From positions 1 through 7,040 of the forward strand of contig CAJOQZ010000141.1 in NCBI GenBank assembly GCA_905236585.1: a stretch of DNA of 7,040 nt, in the 5' to 3' direction. The translations under genes and the position numbers were made by a program. Source of the DNA: an uncultured Lachnospiraceae bacterium. Lineage in GTDB: Bacteria; Bacillota; Clostridia; Lachnospirales; Lachnospiraceae. The notes under the pieces are model-generated. The model made no database searches. It was not told the origin of the DNA and saw only the letters and a program-made list of their open reading frames with translations. Every line of letters starts with the position of its first letter. The first letter of the stretch is position 1. Of the stretch, positions 1-6,488 are shown in pieces.

Positions 1-2
1 CT

Positions 3-401
3 CTTGGAAATGATTTTTATGCATACGACATGATGTATGAGCGGCAGGCAAAAGAGTACGAGCGCTTAAAATCGCGCCGCGAAGAACTCGAAGACAGCGA
101 ACGCGCAAGGGAGGCATACCGCAAGGACGCGGCGGCGTTTGCCGCCGAAGAAGAAAAGCGGATGGCGTACATTGAACAGATACAGGAAAAATTAAAATGC
201 GTTTTTTTATTTCTCGACCGGACTTTCGGCGAGGGGCAGGAAATGGTAATCTTTTTAACAGGTTTAAGCAGTGGCTTTTACAGTAAGAAGTTCTTGCATG
301 AATGCGGCAGCGTGGAGTATGATAAGTACAGCAGCGTTCTATTGCTTCGGGAAAGAAAGAGCGCATTGCGACAGGAATTGATGAAAGTAGATAACATCTG
401 A
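3..401 (+). CDS. C-terminal part of an unrecognised protein (5' end outside window)
   Basis: The reading frame is open from the left edge of the window (first full codon at position 3) to a TGA at 399-401. The visible 132 residues are therefore the tail of a longer protein. An ATG pair at 30-35 is in frame but has no ribosome binding site in front of it, so I do not take it as the start. The first third is a highly charged Glu/Arg/Lys helix of coiled-coil type (AKEYERLKSRREELEDSERA and onward). It is followed by a hydrophobic patch (CVFLFLDRTF), an FLTGLSSGFYSKKF segment, and a second charged helix at the end. There is no clear catalytic motif or membrane segment. I do not recognise the family. 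The stop lies 42 nt before the sugar-binding lipoprotein gene, with no terminator visible between them, so the two could share a transcript. Confidence 0.6.
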   Translation, partial: LGNDFYAYDMMYERQAKEYERLKSRREELEDSERAREAYRKDAAAFAAEEEKRMAYIEQIQEKLKCVFLFLDRTFGEGQEMVIFLTGLSSGFYSKKFLHECGSVEYDKYSSVLLLRERKSALRQELMKVDNI

Positions 402-427
402 AAAATCGCGCAATCAGAATCATAAAT

Positions 428-433
428 GGGGGA
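428..433 (+). promoter_or_regulatory. Ribosome binding site of the sugar-binding lipoprotein gene
   Basis: GGGGGA lies 10 nt before the ATG at 444 and is the only purine-rich Shine-Dalgarno-like stretch in the 42-nt gap. It supports the ATG at 444, which also gives a complete lipoprotein signal peptide. Confidence 0.55.
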
Positions 434-443
434 ACCGTAACAT

Positions 444-1640
444 ATGAAAAACAGACGAATACCGCTTATTGCGATGCTTGCGGCAATATCTGCTGCGGCG
501 GTTTTTAGCGGCTGCGGCGGGAATGAAAAAAATATGACAGCCGCGGGGGCTTCAAAAGAGGAAGAAGAACTCGTCGTCAGCGATACCCACTCCGACGACG
601 GGAAAGAGATCGTCGGCATCGCCATGCCGTCGGTGAATTTGGAGCGGTGGAATCGGGACGGGGCTTTCCTGCAGTCGCAGTTTGAAGCCGCGGGATATGA
701 AGTGATAAAAGAACATGCCGACGACCTGATCGACGATCAGATTGCCGATATCCGGGGGATGATAGCGGCAAATGTGGATCTTTTGATCATCGCGCCGGTA
801 GACGGCTCTTCCCTGACAAAAGTGTTAAAAGAAGCCGAAGCGGCGGCGATTCCGGTCATATCCTATGACCGTCTCTTACGGGACAGCCCTTACGTCGATT
901 ATTACGTGTCCTTTGACAATTACAGGGTCGGCACACTGCAGGGGGAGTTCATCCGAGACGCTCTTGATTTGGAGCATGCGGGCGGTGAATCCTACAATAT
1001 CGAGATTACGGCGGGTGATCCTGTGGATAATAACGCCCGTTACTTTTACAACGGAATGTACGACGTGATCGCTCCGTATTTGGAAAAAGGGACGCTTGTC
1101 GTTCCGTCGGGGCAGACCGATTTTTACACGACGGCGACGTCCTCATGGTCGACGGATTTGGCGGAGGAGCGGTTTTCCGGGATATTAAATTCCTATTATG
1201 CGGGGAACAAACAGCTTTCGGCGGCGATCTGTTCGAACGATTCGACTGCGCTCGGCGTGACCCGGGCGATTACGGACAACTACCGCGGCGGCAATGAAGT
1301 CCTTATTACAGGGCAGGACGCGGATGAGGAGAATCTGAAAAACCTTTTGGACGGCAGGCAGACCATGACGGTTTACAAGGCGCTTTCTAACGAAACGGTC
1401 GTGACGCTGGCGCTTGGAAAAGCGATCATGTCGGGACAGACGCCGGGGGAGGATCTGATCGAAGCGAGCGATTTTGGCTTTGCCTGTGCATATGATACGG
1501 AAAGTTACGACAACGGAGAGATCACGGTTCCCTCCTATCTGCTGGAGCCGGTCGTGATCACAAAGGATAATGTGGATGAGGAACTTGTGGATACGGGCTA
1601 TTATTCCTATGATGAGCAAGGTTATTTAAGGGCGAATTAA
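444..1640 (+). CDS. Sugar-binding lipoprotein, XylF/ChvE-like (periplasmic-binding-protein fold type I)
   Basis: A predicted 398-residue substrate-binding lipoprotein that would capture a sugar outside the membrane. It begins with a basic n-region (KNRR), a hydrophobic core, and a lipobox FSGC with Cys24 as the predicted lipidated residue, followed by a short Gly/Asn/Glu linker. The mature part matches the xylose/multiple-sugar-binding branch. Visible signs are VGIAMPSVNLERW near residues 57-69, with an Arg-Trp pair at 68-69 typical of the sugar site; DLLIIAPVDGSS; VSFDNYRVGTLQGEFI, with FDN at 157-159; and ITGQDAD around 288-294, followed by a TVYKA segment. The length is slightly above XylF, largely because of the acidic linker. 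No sugar ABC ATPase or permease gene lies beside it here. A HD-GYP gene follows 59 nt downstream. The exact sugar cannot be read from the sequence. It may feed a transporter encoded elsewhere or act as a ligand sensor. Confidence 0.9.
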   Translation: MKNRRIPLIAMLAAISAAAVFSGCGGNEKNMTAAGASKEEEELVVSDTHSDDGKEIVGIAMPSVNLERWNRDGAFLQSQFEAAGYEVIKEHADDLIDDQIADIRGMIAANVDLLIIAPVDGSSLTKVLKEAEAAAIPVISYDRLLRDSPYVDYYVSFDNYRVGTLQGEFIRDALDLEHAGGESYNIEITAGDPVDNNARYFYNGMYDVIAPYLEKGTLVVPSGQTDFYTTATSSWSTDLAEERFSGILNSYYAGNKQLSAAICSNDSTALGVTRAITDNYRGGNEVLITGQDADEENLKNLLDGRQTMTVYKALSNETVVTLALGKAIMSGQTPGEDLIEASDFGFACAYDTESYDNGEITVPSYLLEPVVITKDNVDEELVDTGYYSYDEQGYLRAN

Positions 1641-1648
1641 TTATTCAA

Positions 1649-1673
1649 AACCGTCCGGGATGCCGGATCGGTT
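1649..1673 (+). other. Intergenic hairpin between the lipoprotein and HD-GYP genes
   Basis: AACCG at 1649-1653 pairs with CGGTT at 1669-1673, T1654 with A1667 (T1668 bulged), and CCGG at 1655-1658 with CCGG at 1663-1666. This gives a 10-bp stem with a GATG loop. On the + strand there is no U-tract after the stem, so it is not a good intrinsic terminator in that direction. On the - strand the stem is followed by TTTTGAAT. It may partly attenuate transcription or stabilise the 3' end of the lipoprotein message. The structure is read directly from the sequence; the function is inferred. Confidence 0.45.
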
Positions 1674-1687
1674 GCGAAGTAAAAATG

Positions 1688-1692
1688 AGGAG
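1688..1692 (+). promoter_or_regulatory. Ribosome binding site deciding a TTG start
   Basis: AGGAG sits 7 nt before the TTG at 1700. The in-frame ATG at 1685 is followed two codons later by TAG and cannot be the start. The TTG is therefore the best start for the HD-GYP gene. Confidence 0.75.
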
Positions 1693-1699
1693 ATAGGCT

Positions 1700-2794
1700 T
1701 TGGCGGCAAAACAGGTTAGAGTCAGCATTCGAAAATTGGAAGAGGGCATGAAACTCGGTCAGACCATCCGCGACGCGACGGGACGGGTGATGATCCAGCA
1801 GGGAGCCCAGTTGGAAGACCATTATATTCAGTATTTGGAGGAACACGGCATCAACTCGATCCTGATTCAGGAGGGCGAGGAAGATGAGCCGGACGTGCCC
1901 CTTTCGGAAAAAGCAAAACGCGCCGTTGAGATGAACCGGCAGGACGATCCGGTCAAGATGCAGCTGCGGGAGGATGTGAAAAAGCGCGTCGGCGAGGGAG
2001 TGCAGTTTCTTTTTGACAATACGGAGTCGGAAAAATTCATTACGGCGACCAATTCTGTCACGGACGAACTGACCCGCGCCATCATGAAGTATGACGCCGT
2101 AGCGGTTGATATCGCGACGCTTAAAGTGTCGGATGAATATACCTTCAAGCACAGCGTGGATGTGGCGTCCCTTTCCATGATCATCGGCAAAAAATACGGC
2201 CTCAAGCGGGAAGAGATCCGGGAACTCGGCATCGCCGGACTCCTGCATGACGTCGGCAAGTCCAAGATACCGCTCGAGATTTTGAACAAGCCGGGGAAGT
2301 TAAACGACGAAGAGTTCCACCAGATGAAATACCACTCCCTCTTCGGCTACAAGATATTAGAGCAGAACAACGGTTTTTCCACGGCGATTAAGAGCGGCGT
2401 CCTGCAGCATCATGAGAAAATGAACGGGCGCGGCTATCCGATGGGGGTCGGCGCGGACAAGATCCACCCGTTTGCACGGATCATTTCGGTGGCGGATGTC
2501 TATGACGCGCTGGTGACGGAGCGTCCCTATAAAAAAGGCTTCCCGAAAAAGGACGCGATCGAGATCATGATGACGATGACGGACGATCTCGAAATGGAGG
2601 CGCTGACGTCATTTTTGACAAGCATCATCCTTTATCCGGTGGACAGCATTGTCCGGCTTTCCAACGGCGAATACGCGAAAGTGGTCGAGAACAACCCGAA
2701 TTACCCGCTGCGGCCAAAAGTCGTCGCGACCGAGAGCGGCGCGGTATATGATCTGAACAATGACGTGCATTGCCAGAGCATTTTGATTTTATAA
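1700..2794 (+). CDS. HD-GYP domain protein, predicted cyclic-di-GMP phosphodiesterase
   Basis: A 364-residue soluble protein predicted to hydrolyse cyclic di-GMP in the cytoplasm. No signal peptide or membrane segment is visible. Residues about 5-57 form a small N-terminal domain (VRVSIRKLEEGMKLGQTI, then GRVMIQQG) of the kind often found before HD-GYP domains (DUF3391-like). An acidic linker and a helical segment follow. The HD-GYP core is complete: His151, His183-Asp184 in LLHDVGK, His212, His237-His238-Glu239, the Gly-Tyr-Pro at 245-247 within HHEKMNGRGYP, and ADVYDAL at 265-271 followed by RPYK. The C-terminal tail (LYPVDSIVRLSNGEYAKVVE, then PLRPKV) is also usual in this family. The metal-binding residues are present, so activity is likely. 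Translation starts at TTG, which may keep expression low. The gene lies 59 nt after the sugar-binding lipoprotein gene with no clear promoter between them, so co-transcription is plausible. The signal it responds to is unknown. Confidence 0.93.
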   Translation: MAAKQVRVSIRKLEEGMKLGQTIRDATGRVMIQQGAQLEDHYIQYLEEHGINSILIQEGEEDEPDVPLSEKAKRAVEMNRQDDPVKMQLREDVKKRVGEGVQFLFDNTESEKFITATNSVTDELTRAIMKYDAVAVDIATLKVSDEYTFKHSVDVASLSMIIGKKYGLKREEIRELGIAGLLHDVGKSKIPLEILNKPGKLNDEEFHQMKYHSLFGYKILEQNNGFSTAIKSGVLQHHEKMNGRGYPMGVGADKIHPFARIISVADVYDALVTERPYKKGFPKKDAIEIMMTMTDDLEMEALTSFLTSIILYPVDSIVRLSNGEYAKVVENNPNYPLRPKVVATESGAVYDLNNDVHCQSILIL

Positions 2795-2807
2795 AAAATT
2801 CTTAATT

Positions 2808-2832
2808 ACCCCATTGACAATGGGGTTTTGTT
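2808..2832 (+). terminator. Terminator-like palindrome after the HD-GYP gene
   Basis: ACCCCATTGACAATGGGGT (2808-2826) is a perfect palindrome around A2817. A realistic RNA hairpin has a 7-bp stem (2808-2814 with 2820-2826) and a TGACA loop, followed by TTTTGTT. It starts 14 nt after the HD-GYP stop, the right place for an intrinsic terminator. The stem is short and the U-tract is interrupted by a G, so termination may be incomplete. The loop contains the -35 box of the next operon. Confidence 0.6.
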
Positions 2833-2842
2833 ATGCTATAAG
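2814..2842 (+). promoter_or_regulatory. Sigma-A-type promoter of the GntR-ABC operon
   Basis: A consensus -35 box TTGACA (2814-2819) and a -10 box TATAAG (2837-2842, one base off TATAAT) are separated by exactly 17 nt. TG at 2834-2835 adds an extended -10 element. The predicted transcription start is near 2849, about 47 nt before the ATG of the GntR gene. This is the best promoter in the window. Transcription itself is not shown. Confidence 0.85.
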
Positions 2843-2868
2843 TGTACTAACACAAATAGTACACTTAT
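2838..2868. promoter_or_regulatory. Inverted-repeat operator, probably for the adjacent GntR repressor
   Basis: ATAAGTGTACTA (2838-2849) and TAGTACACTTAT (2857-2868) form a perfect 12-bp inverted repeat with a 7-nt spacer. It covers the -10 box and the predicted start site, so a bound dimer would block RNA polymerase. The first downstream gene encodes a YtrA-type GntR regulator, and operators of this family are inverted repeats placed over their own promoters. The repeat is seen directly; the assignment to this regulator is inference. Confidence 0.8.
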
Positions 2869-2895
2869 TGTTAATGAAATAAAAGGAGCAGACGT

Positions 2896-3249
2896 ATGGC
2901 GATCATTGATTATCGGGATGCGAGACCCATTTACGAACAGATCGCATCCTACTACAAAGGCTTGATCCTGCGCGGTATCTTGGAGGAGGACGAGCAGATG
3001 CCGTCCGTGAGGAATTTGTCGATGGAACTTTCGACGAATCCGAACACGGTGCAGAAGGCGTACACCGAACTTGAGCGCGCCGGATATCTGTACGCGGTAA
3101 AAGGACGGGGGAATTTTGTGAAAAACAACGGCAAACTGATCGAACAGCGGCGGAAGGAACTGCTGTCGCGGATGAAGGCACTGCGGCGGGAAGCCGAGGA
3201 ACTGTCGCTGGATGCAGACCAATTATGGAGGGATACGACAAATGATTGA
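2896..3249 (+). CDS. GntR-family transcriptional regulator, YtrA subfamily
   Basis: A 117-residue DNA-binding protein with a full GntR winged helix at residues about 10-75: PIYEQIASYYKGLILRG, then MPSVRNLS (35-42), NPNTVQKAYTELERAGYL (48-65) and the wing KGRGNFV (69-75). Only about 40 charged helical residues follow (RRKELLSRMKALRREAEEL). This matches the short dimerising tail of the YtrA subfamily and leaves no room for a ligand-binding domain of the FadR, HutC or MocR types. The ATG at 2896 follows AGGAG at 2884-2888 with a 7-nt gap. The stop overlaps the ABC ATPase start by 8 nt, so translation is probably coupled. It likely represses its own operon through the inverted repeat at 2838-2868. 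In this family repression is commonly lifted by cell-envelope antibiotics or related stress; the inducer here is unknown. Confidence 0.93.
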   Translation: MAIIDYRDARPIYEQIASYYKGLILRGILEEDEQMPSVRNLSMELSTNPNTVQKAYTELERAGYLYAVKGRGNFVKNNGKLIEQRRKELLSRMKALRREAEELSLDADQLWRDTTND

Positions 3250-4147
3250 GATTACAAATTTATACAAATCTTACGACGGTTATCCGGCGGTCAGTTCGCT
3301 CTCGCTGTCCATGCGGGAGAACGAAGTGTTCGGCATGGTCGGGACGAACGGCGCCGGGAAAACGACCCTGCTTCGGATGATGACGGGCGTGCTGCGGCAG
3401 GACGAAGGCGTGATTGCGATTGACGGAGAGCCGGTTTTTGACAATACGCGTGCAAAGGAGAAAATCTTCTTCATCCCGGATGATCCGTATTATTTTCCGA
3501 ACAGCCGCCCGATTGACATGATGCGGCATTATATCAACATCTATCCCGAGTTTTCGGAAACCAGATTTTACCAGTTGATGAATGACTTCAACCTCGACAC
3601 GAAGCGTCGGATCGGCGGCTTTTCAAAGGGCATGAAAAAGCAGCTTTCCGTCATCTTGGGGCTTTCGGCGAAAACGAAGTACCTCTTCTGCGATGAGACG
3701 TTCGACGGGTTGGACCCCTTGATGCGGCAGGCGACGAAGAGCCTGATCGCGAGGGATATGGACGAGCGGGGGCTTACTACGGTCATGACCTCGCACAACC
3801 TGCGGGAACTGGAGGACATCTGCGATCACGTAGGCATCCTGCATCAGGGCGGCGTGCTTTTGTCGAAGGACATCACGGATCTGAAAGTGGACGTCCAGAA
3901 AATCCAGTGCGTGTTCGCCAACGAAGAGGAGCAGAAAAAAGCGGAAGAGGCGCTTACCATCTTAGACCACAAGGCGCAGGGACGGATGCAGGTTTATACG
4001 GTGCGTACGCATCAGGACGATATCGAGAGCATTTTTGACGGGATTGATAAAATATATTTTGAGATCTTACCGCTTACATTAGAGGAAATATTTATCAGTG
4101 AAACGGAGGTCGTCGGTTATGACATCAGAAAAATTATCGAAGGATAA
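3242..4147 (+). CDS. ABC transporter ATP-binding protein (YtrB-like)
   Basis: A 301-residue ATPase that would power the permease encoded next to it. Walker A is GTNGAGKTT (34-42, Lys40). Walker B ends at Asp151-Glu152 in YLFCDETFDGLDP, and the H-loop is His185 in TSHNLRELED. The signature motif is altered to FSKGMKKQ (127-134) instead of LSGGQ. The Q-loop region reads FFIPDDPYYFPN, with no obvious Gln. Such departures are common in YtrB-like ATPases of Gram-positive bacteria, and the catalytic Glu and His are intact. Residues about 215-301 form a C-terminal extension after the nucleotide-binding domain. I chose the ATG at 3242 because GGAGGG at 3227-3232 stands 9 nt before it; an earlier in-frame ATG at 3212 has no such site. 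The gene overlaps the GntR gene by 8 nt and the permease gene by 29 nt, indicating a single translationally coupled operon. Confidence 0.93.
   Translation: MIEITNLYKSYDGYPAVSSLSLSMRENEVFGMVGTNGAGKTTLLRMMTGVLRQDEGVIAIDGEPVFDNTRAKEKIFFIPDDPYYFPNSRPIDMMRHYINIYPEFSETRFYQLMNDFNLDTKRRIGGFSKGMKKQLSVILGLSAKTKYLFCDETFDGLDPLMRQATKSLIARDMDERGLTTVMTSHNLRELEDICDHVGILHQGGVLLSKDITDLKVDVQKIQCVFANEEEQKKAEEALTILDHKAQGRMQVYTVRTHQDDIESIFDGIDKIYFEILPLTLEEIFISETEVVGYDIRKIIEG
4105..4109 (+). promoter_or_regulatory. Ribosome binding site of the permease gene, inside the ATPase gene
   Basis: GGAGG lies 9 nt before the ATG at 4119, within the last 45 nt of the ATPase coding region. It decides the start at 4119 rather than the GTG at 4098 and points to translational coupling. 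Confidence 0.75.
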
Positions 4148-6350
4148 CACAAGGAATCCTCTCGCGCTGCAGATTGACATGGCAAAACACAGGCTATGGC
4201 TGATTGCGCTTAGCGGGCTTGCCTTTTTCATGTTCTATGTGCTGATTCCGCTGATTGCGCTGGTACATTCCCGCAACATTCTGATCTTGCAGGAGAATGC
4301 GTTTATCCGGACGGAACTGCTCAACGAAGCGCTTTCCCTGTACGGGCTGGACAGCGAATGGCTTTCGCTTGCCGTTGCGGCGCTTGCGGTGCTTTTTGCA
4401 ATGGCGGGATTTTCCTATCTTTATCGGATGAACGCGCTGGACTTCTATGAAAGCGAGCCGTTTACAAGGTGGGAGCGGTTCCTCCATATCTGCGTGAACA
4501 ACTTAGTCATCTTTACGCCGCTTCTTATCGCGTCTACGGTGATCGCCATGCTCTTTACGCTGATCTTCGGGGGCTTAAGGCTGATCGTGTATTTGGAGAT
4601 TGCGATTGAGATGGTGCGGCTTTTCGTGCTGTTTTTCGCGGTAAGCGGGATGGCGACGCTGGCGGCGGTATTGTCCGGCAATCTCGTGATCGCGGTAATG
4701 CTGATGGGGTTCCTCACATTTGTCGAACTGTTTATCCGGCTGCTTTTTACGGCGTGCGGGGAGACGTATTTTACGACGGTCAACAGTACGCTCGGACTGT
4801 TCGGGGGTTTCGGAGGGCTGACGTCCCCCCTTGTCATGGATATTGCGCATCTTAGCGGGAAAAGTTACGCATATACCTATTATCCCACGTCGCGGCAGTT
4901 AGGCGTCTATACGACGGGTGTGGCGCCGTATCTGCTCGCGATGGCGCTGGTCGGAATCGTAGGATTTGTTGCGGCGTACTATGCATATAAAAACAGAAAG
5001 CTCGAAAATACGGGGCGCGGCTTATGCTATCCCTTCGCCGAGAGCGTTGTAAAAATTATAATTGCGGTTATCGTCGGCGTATTTGCCGGGATTCTCATTG
5101 ACAGCATGGTGGATACGGTGCATAAGAATTTTTCGCTGATCTTCTTTTTCATTGTAATCCTTGCGGTCGTGCTGACCTGTACGATCGGAGAGGTGATTTT
5201 TGCGAAAAACATCCGCATGGCATTAAAGAGGGCGTGGCAGATGCCGGTCTGCATTGTTGTTAGCATTGTAATCCTCTACGGCTTCAAACTCGATGTGTTC
5301 GGCTATGATTCTTATGTGCCCGACCCGTCGCAGGTGGAGTCGGCGGCGTTTTCCTATGGACAGATCTATTATGACACGGTGACGAACGAGACATACTATT
5401 ATGACGAAACGGGAGATTTTTCCTTCGACATCGGAAGTTCCTTAACCCGGATGCATTTAACGGGAGCGTCGCTCGACGCACTTTGCGAAGTGGCAAAAAT
5501 AGCGATGCCGGCGCAGAGGAATTTTGTCATCGCAATTTCCGGCTATAACGAATATATGGATACTGCAGAATACAATCTGTATGACGTATCCGTCGTGTAT
5601 CGCTTAAAAAACGGCAAAGAGGTCACGCGGCATATGGCGGTTCCGCAGGATATCGACGAGGGTCTGATGAATACGATTATCGGAAGCGACGAATTTAAGG
5701 CAGGACGCTATGACTTGGATGGATTTGCCGCACATATTGAAAATCCGCGCTATATGCAGAAGTCCACGGCGACGGCGTATTATGAATACGGCGGGATGCA
5801 GGATCAGACGTCGCTTGACGAGGAACAAGCGCTTCGTTTGGCAGAGGCGTACCGTAAAGATTTAGTAAATTACGATTTTACATTTGCAAAAGAGCATAAG
5901 GCAATCGGAACGCTGAATCTGGAGATTACGACGCGATGGGATCGCGGCAGCGATTATTATTCCGATGCAATGGCGATATATCCGTCTTATAAAAATACGA
6001 TTAAATATCTTAAAAAACTGAAAATCTATCATGACGCGTCCTATAAAGCGGACGAAGTGGATCATTTCCAACTGTATCTGTCGGATCAGACCGGGTATGA
6101 CTGGGAAACGTATTATTATGAGGACGGGAATATCATCGAGTATGTAAAAGACGACCAGATTAAGGCGCTGTGCAAGGTCTTTTGTTCGGACACCTATACC
6201 GGGGACTGGTATCCGAATGAGGACGAGGACCGGATTTATCTGAGCGCGGTCTTAAGCGACGGGAATGATAGTTATGTGTACGGCTATATTCCAAGGGACA
6301 AGGCACCGGCGTTTCTGAAAAAGGATGTGGCGAAGATGGAGGAAGAGTAG
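4119..6350 (+). CDS. ABC transporter permease with large C-terminal extracytoplasmic domain
   Basis: A 743-residue membrane protein, the likely partner of the preceding ATPase. Hydrophobic segments are visible at roughly residues 27-50, 82-103, 126-149, 163-188, 191-213, 267-290, 308-330, 337-358 and 374-391, about nine helices. From about residue 395 (GYDSYVPDPSQ) to the end the protein is soluble, rich in Tyr and Asp, and probably outside the membrane. It contains VSVVYRLKNGKEVTRHMAVP and a series of short strand-like blocks with repeated Tyr clusters (ETYYYDE, WETYYYEDGN). The layout of ABC-2-like helices followed by a long soluble tail resembles Clostridia permeases carrying DUF6449; I make that link from memory and cannot verify it. 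B. subtilis YtrC and YtrD are much shorter. No separate binding protein is encoded in the operon, so the ectodomain may serve as the sensor or substrate-binding part. The substrate is unknown. Confidence 0.88.
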   Translation: MTSEKLSKDNTRNPLALQIDMAKHRLWLIALSGLAFFMFYVLIPLIALVHSRNILILQENAFIRTELLNEALSLYGLDSEWLSLAVAALAVLFAMAGFSYLYRMNALDFYESEPFTRWERFLHICVNNLVIFTPLLIASTVIAMLFTLIFGGLRLIVYLEIAIEMVRLFVLFFAVSGMATLAAVLSGNLVIAVMLMGFLTFVELFIRLLFTACGETYFTTVNSTLGLFGGFGGLTSPLVMDIAHLSGKSYAYTYYPTSRQLGVYTTGVAPYLLAMALVGIVGFVAAYYAYKNRKLENTGRGLCYPFAESVVKIIIAVIVGVFAGILIDSMVDTVHKNFSLIFFFIVILAVVLTCTIGEVIFAKNIRMALKRAWQMPVCIVVSIVILYGFKLDVFGYDSYVPDPSQVESAAFSYGQIYYDTVTNETYYYDETGDFSFDIGSSLTRMHLTGASLDALCEVAKIAMPAQRNFVIAISGYNEYMDTAEYNLYDVSVVYRLKNGKEVTRHMAVPQDIDEGLMNTIIGSDEFKAGRYDLDGFAAHIENPRYMQKSTATAYYEYGGMQDQTSLDEEQALRLAEAYRKDLVNYDFTFAKEHKAIGTLNLEITTRWDRGSDYYSDAMAIYPSYKNTIKYLKKLKIYHDASYKADEVDHFQLYLSDQTGYDWETYYYEDGNIIEYVKDDQIKALCKVFCSDTYTGDWYPNEDEDRIYLSAVLSDGNDSYVYGYIPRDKAPAFLKKDVAKMEEE

Positions 6351-6357
6351 CAGATCG

Positions 6358-6423
6358 CCTTTCTGAGGAAAATGTCTCACAAAGGGAGTAGACCCTCCCG
6401 TGGGAGACATTTTTTCAGAAAGG
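6358..6423 (+). terminator. Long compound hairpin terminator after the ABC operon
   Basis: CCTTTCTG (6358-6365) pairs with CAGAAAGG (6416-6423). After a small internal loop, AAAATGTCTC (6369-6378) pairs with GAGACATTTT (6404-6413). At the tip GGGAG (6384-6388) pairs with CTCCC (6395-6399). The middle stem followed by the run of six T (6410-6415) is a good intrinsic terminator 18 nt after the permease stop. The outer stem adds unusual length. It probably separates the ABC operon from the next gene. Confidence 0.8.
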
Positions 6424-6488
6424 GAGAAAGCCGGAAACATAAAAGAATCGAAAACCCCATCTCCATATACGAATAATCAGAGGTTATC

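Noticed and set aside
30..32. The ATG at 30 as the start of the first gene
   Set aside because: The frame is open to the window edge and no Shine-Dalgarno sequence precedes this codon, so it is most likely internal.
402..443. Possible terminator or promoter between the first gene and the lipoprotein gene
   Set aside because: The 42-nt gap shows no stable hairpin with U-tract and no -35/-10 pair; only a ribosome binding site is evident.
1185..1619. A 144-residue open frame on the - strand opposite the sugar-binding protein gene
   Set aside because: It is antisense to a well-supported gene, has no family resemblance, and its composition fits a shadow frame.
1637..2248. A 203-residue open frame on the - strand opposite the HD-GYP gene
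   Set aside because: It lies wholly antisense to a gene with complete HD-GYP motifs, has no recognisable domain, and is His/Arg/Phe-rich, as expected for the shadow of a coding strand.
3212..3241. An upstream in-frame ATG for the ABC ATPase, adding 10 residues
   Set aside because: It has no ribosome binding site, whereas GGAGGG is correctly placed for the ATG at 3242, where the conserved domain begins.
4098..4118. An upstream GTG start for the permease, adding 7 residues
   Set aside because: The GGAGG site lies after this GTG and serves the ATG at 4119.
6424..6488. Possible promoter for the membrane-fusion protein gene in the A-rich stretch (TATACGAATAAT near the end)
   Set aside because: No -35-like hexamer stands at a suitable distance, so I cannot support a promoter call.
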